Of a stretch of DNA of 64,000 nt, positions 16,063-25,829 are shown piece by piece. Below the pieces are notes generated by a model. It was given only the letters and a program-made list of their open reading frames with translations, was not told the DNA's origin and did no database searches. Source of the stretch: Gemmatimonadaceae bacterium. Its GTDB lineage: Bacteria > Gemmatimonadota > Gemmatimonadetes > Gemmatimonadales > Gemmatimonadaceae. Each line of letters starts with the position of its first letter. Position 1 is the first letter of the stretch. Both the position numbers and the translations under genes were made by a program. The stretch covers positions 90,854 through 154,853 of the forward strand of contig DATNEW010000028.1 in the NCBI GenBank assembly GCA_035606695.1, in the 5' to 3' direction.

Positions 16063-19000
16063 ATGATGACTCGCCTTTTCGCTGCTTGCCTCCTGCTGCC
16101 CGCCGTTACCGTCGCGCAGTCGCCTGCCACTCTCGCGGGCCCGACGCGGCTTCTGCGCCAGCCGACGATCAGCGCCACGCAGATCGCCTTCGAGTACGGC
16201 GCCGACCTGTGGATCGTGCCACGCGAGGGCGGCGACGCACGACGTTTGACGAGCACGCCCGCCATCGAGAGCAATCCGCATTTCTCGCCCGACGGACGGT
16301 GGATCGCGTTCACCTCCAACCGCGCCGGCGTCAATGCCGTGTACGTGATGCCCGCCGAAGGTGGCGAGCCGCACCGCATCACCTGGAGTCCCGCGGGCGA
16401 AGTCGCGCGCGGGTGGACGCCCGACGGACGCGACGTCCTGTTCTCATCGGGCCGAATCTCGGCACCGACGACGTACACGAAGCTCTTCATGATTCCCATG
16501 CAGGGCGGGGTCGCGAAGCTCCTTCCGTCCGCCATGGGATTTCGCGGCGCGTTCTCACCTGACGGAAAACAGCTCGTCGTCGACCGCGTCGATCGCTGGG
16601 ATGTCGAGTATCGCAGCTATCGCGGCGGCCAGAACACGCCGCTCACGATCGTGAACCTCGCCGACTCGTCGGAGACACGGCTGCCGAACGAGCGCACGAT
16701 GGACATCGATCCCGTGTGGATGGGCGACAAGATCTACTTCCTCTCCGACCGTGATTGGGCGACGAACGTCTGGTCGTACGACACGCGCACCAAGGCGCTC
16801 GCGCAGCTCACGCATTTCAAGGATGCCGACGTCAAAACGATGGATGGCCGCGACGGCGCCGTCGTCTTCGAGGAAGACGGCTGGCTCTGGCTGCTCGACG
16901 CCAACAAGGGTGGCGAGCCGCGCAAGCTGGCCATCACCGTGCACGGCGATTTCCCCTGGGCCGAAACGCACTGGGAAGACGTGTCGCGCCGCATCACGTC
17001 GGCGTCGCTCGGTCCATCAGGCAAGCGCGCGCTGTTCGAGGCGCGCGGCGACATCTTTACCGTGCCGGTCTCCAAGGGTGATGCGCGCAATCTCACGCAT
17101 TCGTCGGGAGCGGCGGATCATGCGCCGGTCTGGTCGCCCGACGGCAGGAACGTGGCGTGGTTCTCCGACGACGGCAGCGGCTACAAACTCGTGATCGGCA
17201 ACGCCGACGGCTTGGGTCCCACGCGCTCGCTCTCGATCGGAGACGCCAAGTACGCGTGGACTCCGTCCTGGTCGCCGGACGGTTCGCGCATCGCGTTCGT
17301 CGATGACAAAACTCGCATTCGCGTGATCGACGTCGCGAACGGCCAGATGACGGTCGCCGACATCGGCGGGTCGGCGCAGGATCGCGGGTCGATGATCCCG
17401 GAATGGTCGCCCGACTCGAAGTGGCTCGCGTACAGCAAGTCGTTCCCGAACGAATTGCGTCGCGTTGTCGTATGGTCCGTCGCCGACGGCAAGACGCACG
17501 TGCTCACGGATGCGCTTGCGAGCGCCACCGATCCGGTGTGGGATCGCAACGGCAAGTGGCTCTACTTCCTCGCGAGCACTGACCTCGGCTTGACGAGCGG
17601 TTGGGCGGATCTCAGCAGTCTCACTCGCAGCTCGACGTCCGGTGTCTACGTTGCGCTGCTGCGCTCCGACGAACCGACGCCGTTCACGCCGCAGAGCGAC
17701 GAGGAGGCCGCCGCGCGCGTGATCGGCACGAACCCTGGCGCGCCGAACCCGGGCGCGCCGCCGCGCGCGTTGCCGCGTGCGGCGCCGGCGGCCGACACGA
17801 CCGCGCGTCCCGAGAGCGACAGCGCGCGCACCGAAGCACCGCCGCGCGGCCGCGTGCCACAGGTCCGCATCGACTTCGATCGTTTCGATCGCCGCATCAT
17901 CGCGCTGCCGATGCCGCTGCGCTCGTACGCGCGTTTGGTGCCGGGACCCGCGGGAGTCCTGTTCGTCGCGGAACGCGTCGCGAATCAGCCGGGCATGACG
18001 CTGCATAAATGGGACATGGCGCGCCGGCGCGCCGAAGTGTTCGTGAGCGACATCGCGAACGTCTCCGCGTCGGATGACGGTCGCAAGCTGCTGTATGCGA
18101 CGGGTCCAAACTGGAGCGTCGTCGACGCGGCGACCGTGCCGAAAGCCGGTGACGGCCGGCTCACGGTGTCGCTGCGCGCCGAGGTGAATCCGGCGATTGA
18201 ATGGAAGCAGATCTTCGATGAAGCGTGGCGCATCGAGCGTGATTTCTTCTATGCGTCGAATCACCACGGCGCCGATTGGACGAAGGTGCGCGCGCGCTAT
18301 GAGCCGCTCGTGCCGTACGCGCGCCATCGCACGGATCTCACGTACATCACCGACATGGTCGGCGGCGAGCTCTCGGTCGCGCACTCGTTCGTGCGCGAGG
18401 GAGACGTGCCCGCCGTCGACAGCTCGCGCATCGGCGCGCTTGGCGCCGATCTCGTCGCGGATGGCGGACGCTGGCGCATCGCGCGCATCTACACCAGCGA
18501 GAGTTGGAATCCCGGCTTGCGCGCGCCACTCGATCAGCCAGGCGTGAAGGCCAACGTCGGCGATTACATCCTGGATGTCAATGGTCAGCCGCTGACGACC
18601 GAGGATGAACCATGGAAGGCGCTCGACGGCACCGCCGACAAGCAGACCGTGCTGCGCCTGAACGACAAGCCGACCGCCGACGGTTCATGGAACGTGACCG
18701 TCGAACCGGTGCGCAATGAAGCACAGCTTCGCCAGCGCGCGTGGATCGAAGACAATCGCCGCAGAGTCGATTCACTGTCCGGCGGCAAGCTCGCGTATGT
18801 CTGGGTTCCGAACACGAGTGCCCCGGCGATCGCGGCGTTCGACCGCTACTACTTCGCGCAGCAGGACAAGCAGGGCGCGGTGATCGACGAACGTTTCAAC
18901 GGCGGCGGCCTGCTCGACAACTACATGGTCGACATCATGACGCGTCATCCCGTCGGGGGTGTGACGACGACGGTGCCTGGTGCGCCGGCGACGCGTCTTC

Positions 19001-19413
19001 CGGCCGCGGCGCTGTTCGGTCCCAAGGTGTTGCTCGTGAATGAAATGGCAGGTTCGGGCGGCGATTATTTCGCGTGGGTGTTTCACCACCTGGGCGTCGG
19101 CCCCGAAGTCGGCGAACGCACGTGGGGAGGACTCGTGAACGCGGCGGTGCCGTATCCGCTCGTCGACGGCGGGTCGATCACCGCGCCGGCGCTCGCGGTG
19201 TACGGACCCGACAGCCAATTCATCGTCGAGGGCGAAGGGTTTCCGCCCGACATCGCCGTATGGCAGGACGCGCGTGATGTCGCGAAGGGTCGCGATCCGC
19301 AACTCGAGCGCGGTGTGCAAGAAGCGTTGACGTTGTTGCGAACGAAGGCGGAGAAGGCGCCGCCGCCGCCCGCGCAATTTCCTGTGCATGCACGCCGCCC
19401 GCCCGCGAACTAG
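16063..19413 (+). CDS. Exported tricorn-like protease (S41 family)
   Basis: 1116 residues from ATG 16063, giving a signal peptide (MMTRLFAACLLLPAVTVAQ); an upstream in-frame ATG adds a non-signal extension. Residues ~25-330 and ~340-560 are beta-propeller repeats (FSPDGRWIAFTSNRAG, VWSPDGRNVAWFSDDGSG, WSPDGSRIAFVDD). A Pro/Ala-rich break lies near 570-610. Then follow the core domain (WRIERDFFYASNHHGADW), a PDZ domain (~820-880, VGDYILDVNGQPL) and the S41 catalytic part with VIDERFNGGG and nucleophile Ser in NEMAGSGGDYFAW. Tricorn proteins degrade peptides released by other proteases; here the site is the periplasm. Confidence 0.92.
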   Translation: MMTRLFAACLLLPAVTVAQSPATLAGPTRLLRQPTISATQIAFEYGADLWIVPREGGDARRLTSTPAIESNPHFSPDGRWIAFTSNRAGVNAVYVMPAEGGEPHRITWSPAGEVARGWTPDGRDVLFSSGRISAPTTYTKLFMIPMQGGVAKLLPSAMGFRGAFSPDGKQLVVDRVDRWDVEYRSYRGGQNTPLTIVNLADSSETRLPNERTMDIDPVWMGDKIYFLSDRDWATNVWSYDTRTKALAQLTHFKDADVKTMDGRDGAVVFEEDGWLWLLDANKGGEPRKLAITVHGDFPWAETHWEDVSRRITSASLGPSGKRALFEARGDIFTVPVSKGDARNLTHSSGAADHAPVWSPDGRNVAWFSDDGSGYKLVIGNADGLGPTRSLSIGDAKYAWTPSWSPDGSRIAFVDDKTRIRVIDVANGQMTVADIGGSAQDRGSMIPEWSPDSKWLAYSKSFPNELRRVVVWSVADGKTHVLTDALASATDPVWDRNGKWLYFLASTDLGLTSGWADLSSLTRSSTSGVYVALLRSDEPTPFTPQSDEEAAARVIGTNPGAPNPGAPPRALPRAAPAADTTARPESDSARTEAPPRGRVPQVRIDFDRFDRRIIALPMPLRSYARLVPGPAGVLFVAERVANQPGMTLHKWDMARRRAEVFVSDIANVSASDDGRKLLYATGPNWSVVDAATVPKAGDGRLTVSLRAEVNPAIEWKQIFDEAWRIERDFFYASNHHGADWTKVRARYEPLVPYARHRTDLTYITDMVGGELSVAHSFVREGDVPAVDSSRIGALGADLVADGGRWRIARIYTSESWNPGLRAPLDQPGVKANVGDYILDVNGQPLTTEDEPWKALDGTADKQTVLRLNDKPTADGSWNVTVEPVRNEAQLRQRAWIEDNRRRVDSLSGGKLAYVWVPNTSAPAIAAFDRYYFAQQDKQGAVIDERFNGGGLLDNYMVDIMTRHPVGGVTTTVPGAPATRLPAAALFGPKVLLVNEMAGSGGDYFAWVFHHLGVGPEVGERTWGGLVNAAVPYPLVDGGSITAPALAVYGPDSQFIVEGEGFPPDIAVWQDARDVAKGRDPQLERGVQEALTLLRTKAEKAPPPPAQFPVHARRPPAN

Positions 19414-19509
19414 CGCGAGCGCAAAGCAACGACGGGGTGGTCGCTGGCGATCTCGCGCGTCCACGAACAAGATTCAATTCTCTCTCGCTTCTCTCTCGCT
19501 GGAGCTGTC

Positions 19510-21525
19510 ATGCGTCTCCGTCACTTCTCTGCCGCCCTGGTGCTCTCCGGCACCGTCGCCGGTGCCCAAACCGCCAAGCGACCGGTGCGCGTCGGCGACA
19601 TGTATCGCGTCAAGAACGTCGGCGGGCTGGCGATCGCGCCCGACGGCAAGTGGGTCGCCTACAGCGTCACCACCACCGACTCGGCCAAGGACAAGAACGA
19701 CACCGACGTCTGGATGACGACGTGGGACGGCGCGCAGACGATTCAGGTGACCTCGTCGCCGGACGGCGAGAGCGATCCCAAGTTCAGTCCCGACGGACGC
19801 TACCTGTCGTTTCTGTCGTCGCGGCAGGGCGGCAAGGGCTCGCAGCTCTGGCTGCTCGACCGTCAGGGCGGCGAGGCGCGCCGGCTGACTGATTTGAAAA
19901 CTGGTATTAAAGATTACGAATGGTCACCGGATAGCCGGCGCCTGGCCCTCGTCATGACCGAGGTCGCGCCCGAGACCGACACGACGAACAAGCACCCGAA
20001 GCCGTACGTTCTCGACCGCTACCACTTCAAGAGTGACGCCGGCGGCTATCTCGATTCGACGCACACGCACATCTATCTGTTCGACGTTGCCACGCGACGG
20101 GCCGAGCCGCTCACGCCCGGACTGTATGACGAGAGCGAGCCGACGTGGTCGCCCGACGGCAAGTGGATCGCGTTCGAGAGCACGCGCGTGCCGGGTGACG
20201 TGGACCACTCGAAGAACTCGGATGTCTTCGTCGTCGAGGCGCGCGCCGGTGCGTCGCCGCGCAAGCTCACCACGTTCGAGGGACCGGATGGCGGTCCGTT
20301 CGCGTGGAGTCCGGACGGAACACTGCTCGCGTACCTGCAGGGCAGTGAACCGCGATTCACCGCGTACAACGAAGAGCGACTCGCCGTCGTCCCGGTCGCG
20401 GGCGGCACGCCGCGCATTCTCACCGAGTCGCTCGATCGCCCGATCTCGTCGCCGCACTTCACGGCAGACGGCAAGTCGATCGTCTTCCTCTACACCGACG
20501 ATCGTGCGCGCTATGTCGGAAAGATTCCAGCCGGCGGCGGCACGGTACAGAAGCTCGTCGACGGCCGCTTTGTCATCGGGTCGATCGCGTTCGCGAACGA
20601 CGGACGCATGGCGGTGATCAATGGCACCGCGTCGCGCCCGAACGAAGTGTTCGCGCTCGACAACGGCGCGCTGCGGCAACTCTCGCATCAGAACGACGCG
20701 TGGCTGTCCGAAGTGCAGCTCGCGACGACCGAAGACGTGAGCTTCAAGACGAAGGACGGCAACGAGCCGCATGGCTTGCTCGTGAAGCCCGTGGGATACG
20801 TCGCCGGCCAGAAGTATCCGCTGCTGTTGCGCATTCACGGCGGACCGAACGGGCAGGACCAGCACTCGTTCAGTCTGGAGCGCGAGCTCTTCGCGGCGAA
20901 CGGCTACGCGGTGCTCAACGTCAACTATCGCGGCTCGAATGGGCGGGGCGAGAAGTATCAGCAGGCGATCTTCGCCGACTGGGGCGACAAGGAAGTCATC
21001 GACCTGCTCGCGGGTGTCGACGGGGTGATCGCCATGGGCATCGCCGATCCGAATCGGTTGGGCATCGGCGGCTGGAGCTATGGCGGCATTCTCACCGACT
21101 ACACCATCGCGACGACGAATCGCTTCAAGGCGGCGATTGCCGGCGCGGGCAGCGCGCTGCAACTCTCGATGTACGGGTCGGACCAATACATCTATCAGTA
21201 TGAGAACGAGCTCGGACCGCCGTGGAAGGCGCAGGACCTGTGGATCAAACTGTCCTATCCGTTCTTCCACGCCGACCGCATCTCGACGCCGACGCTGTTC
21301 ATGGGTGGCGACAAGGATTTCAACGTCCCGGTGATCGGCGGCGAGCAGATGTATCAGGCGCTGCGCAGCCTGGGCGTGCCGACGGAGATGATCGTGTATC
21401 CGAACCAGCACCACGGACTGTCGCTGCCGAGCTTCAACTACGATCGGTTACAGCGATATGTGGCGTGGTATGACCGTTTTCTAAAGAATCCGACCACGGT
21501 GCAGGCGGGCGCGGTCAAGCCGTAG
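19510..21525 (+). CDS. Exported S9-family peptidase (acylaminoacyl/prolyl oligopeptidase type)
   Basis: 671 residues with signal peptide ending AGAQT. Residues ~35-400 form a TolB-like propeller (IAPDGKWVAYSV, FSPDGRYLSFLSSRQGG, WSPDGKWIAFES). The alpha/beta-hydrolase domain (~420-660) has LLRIHGGPNGQD, the nucleophile elbow GIGGWSYGGI, the acid in MGGDKDFNVPV and the base in NQHHGLSLP. It cleaves short peptides outside the cytoplasm and pairs functionally with the tricorn-like protease 96 bases upstream. Confidence 0.93.
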   Translation: MRLRHFSAALVLSGTVAGAQTAKRPVRVGDMYRVKNVGGLAIAPDGKWVAYSVTTTDSAKDKNDTDVWMTTWDGAQTIQVTSSPDGESDPKFSPDGRYLSFLSSRQGGKGSQLWLLDRQGGEARRLTDLKTGIKDYEWSPDSRRLALVMTEVAPETDTTNKHPKPYVLDRYHFKSDAGGYLDSTHTHIYLFDVATRRAEPLTPGLYDESEPTWSPDGKWIAFESTRVPGDVDHSKNSDVFVVEARAGASPRKLTTFEGPDGGPFAWSPDGTLLAYLQGSEPRFTAYNEERLAVVPVAGGTPRILTESLDRPISSPHFTADGKSIVFLYTDDRARYVGKIPAGGGTVQKLVDGRFVIGSIAFANDGRMAVINGTASRPNEVFALDNGALRQLSHQNDAWLSEVQLATTEDVSFKTKDGNEPHGLLVKPVGYVAGQKYPLLLRIHGGPNGQDQHSFSLERELFAANGYAVLNVNYRGSNGRGEKYQQAIFADWGDKEVIDLLAGVDGVIAMGIADPNRLGIGGWSYGGILTDYTIATTNRFKAAIAGAGSALQLSMYGSDQYIYQYENELGPPWKAQDLWIKLSYPFFHADRISTPTLFMGGDKDFNVPVIGGEQMYQALRSLGVPTEMIVYPNQHHGLSLPSFNYDRLQRYVAWYDRFLKNPTTVQAGAVKP

Positions 21526-21553
21526 CTGGCCCCACTGTCGGGAGGCGCTTCAT

Positions 21554-21765
21554 TACCACGGACGAAGGTCGGACGTCCACGGACAGGCACGGAGACGGCG
21601 TTCAACCGGTGAAGTGCTGTTTTTAGGGAACTCTTAAGAAAACCCTCGGGACACTCCGTCAACGGAGTGTCCCGAGGGTTTTCTTAAAATCACTTGCAAC
21701 TGCCGTCAACCGCCGTTAACGCTTTTCCGTGCCTGTCCGTGGACCTCCGAAGTTCGTCCGTGGTA
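21554..21765. repeat. Dispersed palindromic element, copy 1
   Basis: Arms of about 50 bases (21554-21606 and 21715-21765) are imperfect inverted repeats of each other. They share the core CCACGGACAGGCACGG with copies at 28016 and 30981. The centre holds AACTGCCGTCAAC, present in other copies, plus an extra perfect hairpin at 21634-21687. Located between convergent genes. Confidence 0.88.
21634..21687. terminator. Perfect 26-bp hairpin, likely bidirectional terminator
   Basis: A 26-base arm (TTAAGAAAACCCTCGGGACA onward) is followed by a 2-base loop and its exact reverse complement. The A and T runs at the outer ends serve both convergent transcripts (S9 peptidase and GNAT). Confidence 0.88.
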
Positions 21766-21795
21766 AAGCGAACGCGTCCCGATGGAGAGGCCCGT

Positions 21796-22278
21796 CTAGA
21801 GCGACAGTCTCAGAAAGCTCAACGCCACTCCGTCTCGAAAAAAATCCGGCACCCGCGCCTCCTCTCGGAATCCGTGCTCGCGCAACAACGTGAGCACGGT
21901 GCCGATCGCGGGGTCGTCCGGCATCTCCGCCAGGAGAAATTTGGCGCCGGACTCGCGGAGCGTATCACACATCGCACGCATCAAACGTCCCCCGACATCG
22001 TCCGCGCCGACGCCGGGCGCCAACACCGCCGTGTGCAACCGGGCGCCGGCCGTCGTCCCCGCGATGACCCCGAACAGCGCGAGACCCGCCACCGTTCCAT
22101 CACGCGCGATCACCAGCGCACGATGCTCCCTGTCATGTCCACGCTCGGCCAATTCCAATACTTCGAGCGCGCGATCGATGTACGGCGTGACGCCGAGCGC
22201 ACCCATCAACAACACGCGCGTGCCCTGAGTATCCTCGGGGAGCAACGGCCGCGGGTCGAGCGCGAAGTAGCCGGACAC
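21796..22278 (-). CDS. GNAT-family N-acetyltransferase
   Basis: 160 residues. The acetyl-CoA region is visible as ALVIARDGTVAGLALFGVI followed by LHTAVLAPGVGADDVGGRLM, and the C-terminal beta-alpha part as FLLAEMPDDPAIGTVLTLL then REHGFREEARVPDFFRDG. Substrate unknown. The start lies 3 bases from the lpdA stop, so it is probably read with the dehydrogenase genes. Confidence 0.82.
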   Translation of the reverse strand: MSGYFALDPRPLLPEDTQGTRVLLMGALGVTPYIDRALEVLELAERGHDREHRALVIARDGTVAGLALFGVIAGTTAGARLHTAVLAPGVGADDVGGRLMRAMCDTLRESGAKFLLAEMPDDPAIGTVLTLLREHGFREEARVPDFFRDGVALSFLRLSL

Positions 22279-22281
22279 GAC

Positions 22282-23694
22282 TCAGATGTGCAGCGCGCGG
22301 CCGAGGGTCGCCAGTGCAGCTTCCTTCGTGACTTCCGACAGCGTCGGATGCGCGTGCACCGTGACGCCCAGGTCCTCCGACGATCCGCGATACTCGAACG
22401 CCAGGACCACTTCGGCGATCAGCTCGGAAACGTTGGGGCCGATCATGTGCGCGCCGAGCAGTTCGTCGGTCTTGGCGTCGGCGATGAACTTGATGAACCC
22501 CGTCGTCTCGCCCATCGAGCGCGCGCGGCCGTTCGCCGAGAACGGAAACTTGCCCGCGCGATATTCACGGCCGCTCTCCTTCACCTGGCGTTCCGTGAGT
22601 CCGACCGCCGCGATCTCCGGCCACGTGTAGACGACGCCCGGGATCGACTTGTAGTGCATGTGTACCTTGTGGCCCGCGATGACTTCCGCGGCGATGACGC
22701 CTTCTTCCTCCGCCTTGTGCGCCAGCATGGGACCGGGCACGCAGTCGCCGATCGCGTACACGTTCGGCAGGTTGGTGCGCATCTGATCGTCGACGAGAAT
22801 CTCACCGCGCCGGCCGACGTTGAGCCCGAGCGCCTGCGCGTCGATGCCCGACGTGGCCGGCCGTCGTCCGACCGACACGAGCACGCAATCACCGGCGATG
22901 CGTTCGCTCTTGCCATCCTTCTCGACGTCGACGAACACGCCGTTGGCGGTGCGTCCGCCGTTCGTGACGCGCGTGCCGGTGCGGATGTCGAGGCCCTGCT
23001 TGCGCAGCACCTTGTCCGCTTCCTTGACGACGTCGTCATCCATGCCGGGAAGGATCGCGGGCAGCAGCTCGATGACCGTCACCTTGGCGCCAAGGCGATT
23101 CCACACCGACCCGAGCTCGAGGCCGATGACGCCGCCGCCGATCACGATGAGATGCTTCGGCACCTCGGGAATCTCGAGCGCGCCGACGTTCGACAGGACG
23201 CGCTCCTCGTCGAACTTGAGGAAGGGCAGTTCGATCGGTACCGAACCCGTGGCGATGATGACGTTCTTCGCCTGGTAGCTCGATCCATCCGAAACGTCGA
23301 CGACGTTGCCCGGCCTGAGCGTGCCTTTGCCCCTGGCCCACGTGATCTTGTTCTTCCGAAACAGGAACTCGATGCCCTTCGTGTTCTGGCCGACGACGTC
23401 GTCCTTGCGCTTGAGCATCGTCCCGAGATCGAGGCTCAAGCCGCCGATCTTGATGCCGTGCGCGGCGGCGGAGTGTTTAGAGAACTCATAATGCTCCGTC
23501 GACTGCAGCAGTGCTTTCGACGGAATGCATCCGACGTTCACGCACGTGCCGCCGAGCGTCTTGTCCATCTCCACGCAGACGGTGTTGAGACCGAGCTGCG
23601 CGGCGCGAATCGCGGCGACGTAGCCGCCGGGACCGCCGCCGATGATGACGACGTCGGCGGCAGTGGAAGACGATGAGGTGTTGGAGACTGCCAT
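22282..23694 (-). CDS. lpdA: Dihydrolipoyl dehydrogenase (E3)
   Basis: 470 residues. It reoxidises the lipoyl groups of 2-oxo-acid dehydrogenase complexes with NAD+. FAD site: VIIGGGPGGYVAAIRAAQLG; redox disulfide in GGTCVNVGCIPSKALL; NAD site IVIGGGVIGLELGSVWNRLG; second FAD block VYAIGDCVPGPMLAHKAEEEG; catalytic His/Glu in TVHAHPTLSEVTKEA. Lies downstream of the E2 gene on the same strand, separated by an outer-membrane-like gene. Cytosolic. Confidence 0.97.
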   Translation of the reverse strand: MAVSNTSSSSTAADVVIIGGGPGGYVAAIRAAQLGLNTVCVEMDKTLGGTCVNVGCIPSKALLQSTEHYEFSKHSAAAHGIKIGGLSLDLGTMLKRKDDVVGQNTKGIEFLFRKNKITWARGKGTLRPGNVVDVSDGSSYQAKNVIIATGSVPIELPFLKFDEERVLSNVGALEIPEVPKHLIVIGGGVIGLELGSVWNRLGAKVTVIELLPAILPGMDDDVVKEADKVLRKQGLDIRTGTRVTNGGRTANGVFVDVEKDGKSERIAGDCVLVSVGRRPATSGIDAQALGLNVGRRGEILVDDQMRTNLPNVYAIGDCVPGPMLAHKAEEEGVIAAEVIAGHKVHMHYKSIPGVVYTWPEIAAVGLTERQVKESGREYRAGKFPFSANGRARSMGETTGFIKFIADAKTDELLGAHMIGPNVSELIAEVVLAFEYRGSSEDLGVTVHAHPTLSEVTKEAALATLGRALHI

Positions 23695-23756
23695 GCGAGT
23701 GTTGGTAAGGAGCGAGTCAGGCGAAACTTAATCGCGCCGACCCGCTCCCCCGGCGA

Positions 23757-24335
23757 TCAATGGGTGAACACGGAAACACCCGCCAGCAAGCCGATCACGT
23801 TGCCGGAGACGTGACTGCTCGGGGTCAGATATGTGTCGCGCAGTTCATAGCGCATGGAGACCACGTTGCTGACCGGGACGCGCAGGCCGATCCCGCCGCC
23901 GAGCGTGACTCGGCTGAAGGATAGGTTACCCGAACGACTGTACTGCAAGCCGATCGCCGGTCGCACGAACCAGTCGGCGGACGTGCGCGTGTCGGTGAGA
24001 GCGATCGGAAGGCCAAGCTCCACCTGCGACGTCGTGACGCTGCCTCCGCCCGCGCTGGCATGCATGAAATTGCCGGCGATCTCAAAGGCGACCGGACCGC
24101 TCGTCGGGAACGCGATGCGCACCGTGCCCGTCGGAACGTTGAACGATGTCGTGCCATCGGGCTGCGACGTAACGCCGTCGCGATGAACGGTTTGGTACGA
24201 CACTTCGGCGTCCACGCCAAGCTCGAAGCCGCGGTCGCGGCTTCGCACCTGCGCCGCGGCGGCGGACGCCGACACGATTCCCACGACGACACCCGCAACA
24301 GCCGCAACACCCGCGCGAACCAATACGCTCTGCAT
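23757..24335 (-). CDS. Small outer-membrane beta-barrel-like protein
   Basis: 192 residues from ATG 24335. Signal peptide with AVAGVVVGIVSASAAAAQ. The mature protein consists of alternating strands (GFELGVDAEVSYQTV, VRIAFPTSGPVAFEIAG, ADWFVRPAIGLQYSR, RVTLGGGIGLRVPV, MRYELRDTYL) consistent with an eight-stranded barrel. No family named. It sits between E2 and E3 genes, separated from E2 by a terminator, so it is probably independently expressed. Confidence 0.75.
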   Translation of the reverse strand: MQSVLVRAGVAAVAGVVVGIVSASAAAAQVRSRDRGFELGVDAEVSYQTVHRDGVTSQPDGTTSFNVPTGTVRIAFPTSGPVAFEIAGNFMHASAGGGSVTTSQVELGLPIALTDTRTSADWFVRPAIGLQYSRSGNLSFSRVTLGGGIGLRVPVSNVVSMRYELRDTYLTPSSHVSGNVIGLLAGVSVFTH

Positions 24336-24357
24336 TGAAGCCTCCGGTGCGTGATCC

Positions 24358-24394
24358 AAAAAAATCCCGGGCGGCGACGTTGCCACCCGGGATT
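24358..24394 (-). terminator. Terminator after the E2 gene
   Basis: On the minus strand AATCCCGGG pairs with CCCGGGATT across a loop that can itself pair (GGCAACGTCGCC), followed by seven T. It lies just after the sucB stop. Confidence 0.85.
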
Positions 24395-24412
24395 GCAGTA
24401 CCCCGCATCGCG

Positions 24413-25690
24413 TCAATCGACCAACATCGACGCCGGATCTTCCATGAGCTCCTTCACGCGAACGAGAAAGAGCACCGCCTGCTGCCCGTCGATGATTCGG
24501 TGATCGTACGAGAGCGCGACGTACATCATCGGGCGGATCTCGACCTTGCCGTTGATCGCCACCGGGCGGTCTTGCGTCTTGTGCAGCCCGAGAATGCCGA
24601 CCTGCGGATAGTTGATGATCGGCGTCGAGACGAGCGAGCCGAAGACGCCGCCGTTCGTGATCGTGAACGTGCCGCACGTGAGATCGTCCATCGCGAGCTT
24701 GCCGTCGCGCGCGCGCTTGGCGAGTGCATCGATGCCGCGCGAGACGTCGAGCATGCCCTTGCGATCGGCGTCTTTCACGTTCGGCACCACGAGCCCCGCG
24801 TCCGATGCGACCGCGATGCCCATGTTCACGTAGTGGTGATAGACGATCGAATCGCCGTCGATTTGGGCGTTGACCGTCGGATACTGCTTGAGCGCCAGGC
24901 ACGCCGCCTTCACGAAGAACGGCATGAAGGACAAGCGCACGCCGTGCTCTTTCTCGACGCGTTCCTTGAGACGCGAACGCACGGCCATGACGGCCGACAT
25001 GTCGACTTCGTTGAACGTCGTGAGATGCGCCGTGGCGTGCTGTGACTCGAGCAGATGTTCGGCGATGCGCTTGCGGCGCGTCGTCATTTTTTCGCGGGTT
25101 TCGCGAGAAGCGGCGGGCGTCGAGGCGTCTGAGCGCCGGGGCGTCGGGGAGGGCGGGGCCGAAGGCGCGGGTGTCGTCGTTGGCGCAGACGGTTGCGGTG
25201 CCGGCTTGGCCGATTGCTCGATGACATCCGGCTTGCTGACGACGCCACCACGTCCCGTTCCTTGAACCTTTGACAAATCCGCACCGGTCTCGGCTGCAAC
25301 GCGTTGTGCGGCCGGCGAGGCGCGAACCTCAGTTTGCCGGGGCACACTCGCCGGTGCAGGCGTCGGCTCGGCTTTCGCTGCGGCGGGCGCATTTGCAGTC
25401 GCCTCGACGCCTCGACGTCCCGACGCCTCGACGCCCGGCGTCGACGCCCCGACGCCCGCCTCATCAATCTCCGCCAGCAAATCATCCACCTTCACCACAT
25501 CGCCTTCCGCATGCGCACGCTTCGTGAGCACGCCAGAGCTCATCGCCGGCACCTCGACGGTGATCTTGTCGGTCTCGAGCTCGACCAACGTATCGCCGGG
25601 CGCCACCGCATCGCCCTCTTTCTTCAACCAGCGCGAGACCGTGGCTTCCGTGATCGATTCGCCAAGCGGCGGAACTTTGATGGACGTCAT
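24413..25690 (-). CDS. sucB: Dihydrolipoamide succinyltransferase (E2 of 2-oxoglutarate dehydrogenase)
   Basis: 425 residues from ATG 25690. Lipoyl domain 1-~75 with lipoyl-lysine in [13 protein letters not shown]. Then a long Ala/Pro linker whose codons repeat GACGCCTCG-like units, the peripheral subunit-binding domain ([20 protein letters not shown]) and the catalytic domain (~200-425) starting [20 protein letters not shown], with [15 protein letters not shown] carrying the active-site His/Asp. The substrate is inferred as succinyl from these motifs; E1 is not in the window. The product is part of the TCA cycle. Confidence 0.93.
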   Translation of the reverse strand: MTSIKVPPLGESITEATVSRWLKKEGDAVAPGDTLVELETDKITVEVPAMSSGVLTKRAHAEGDVVKVDDLLAEIDEAGVGASTPGVEASGRRGVEATANAPAAAKAEPTPAPASVPRQTEVRASPAAQRVAAETGADLSKVQGTGRGGVVSKPDVIEQSAKPAPQPSAPTTTPAPSAPPSPTPRRSDASTPAASRETREKMTTRRKRIAEHLLESQHATAHLTTFNEVDMSAVMAVRSRLKERVEKEHGVRLSFMPFFVKAACLALKQYPTVNAQIDGDSIVYHHYVNMGIAVASDAGLVVPNVKDADRKGMLDVSRGIDALAKRARDGKLAMDDLTCGTFTITNGGVFGSLVSTPIINYPQVGILGLHKTQDRPVAINGKVEIRPMMYVALSYDHRIIDGQQAVLFLVRVKELMEDPASMLVD

Positions 25691-25829
25691 GCGAGAAAGC
25701 CGGGAATGCTCGGGAATTGCCGAACGGGACACCAACGGGCGACCGTGGACCCGGGGCCAAAGGCCCGCCTAACTTCAGTTTGACAATATACACCGGGCTC
25801 GAATCACCTTTGCCGTTCCCGTCGTTCTC

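Noticed and set aside
23757..24902. Extended 381-aa frame joining the outer-membrane-like protein to upstream sequence
   Set aside because: The upstream part overlaps sucB and is Arg-rich; the signal peptide at 24335 marks the true start.
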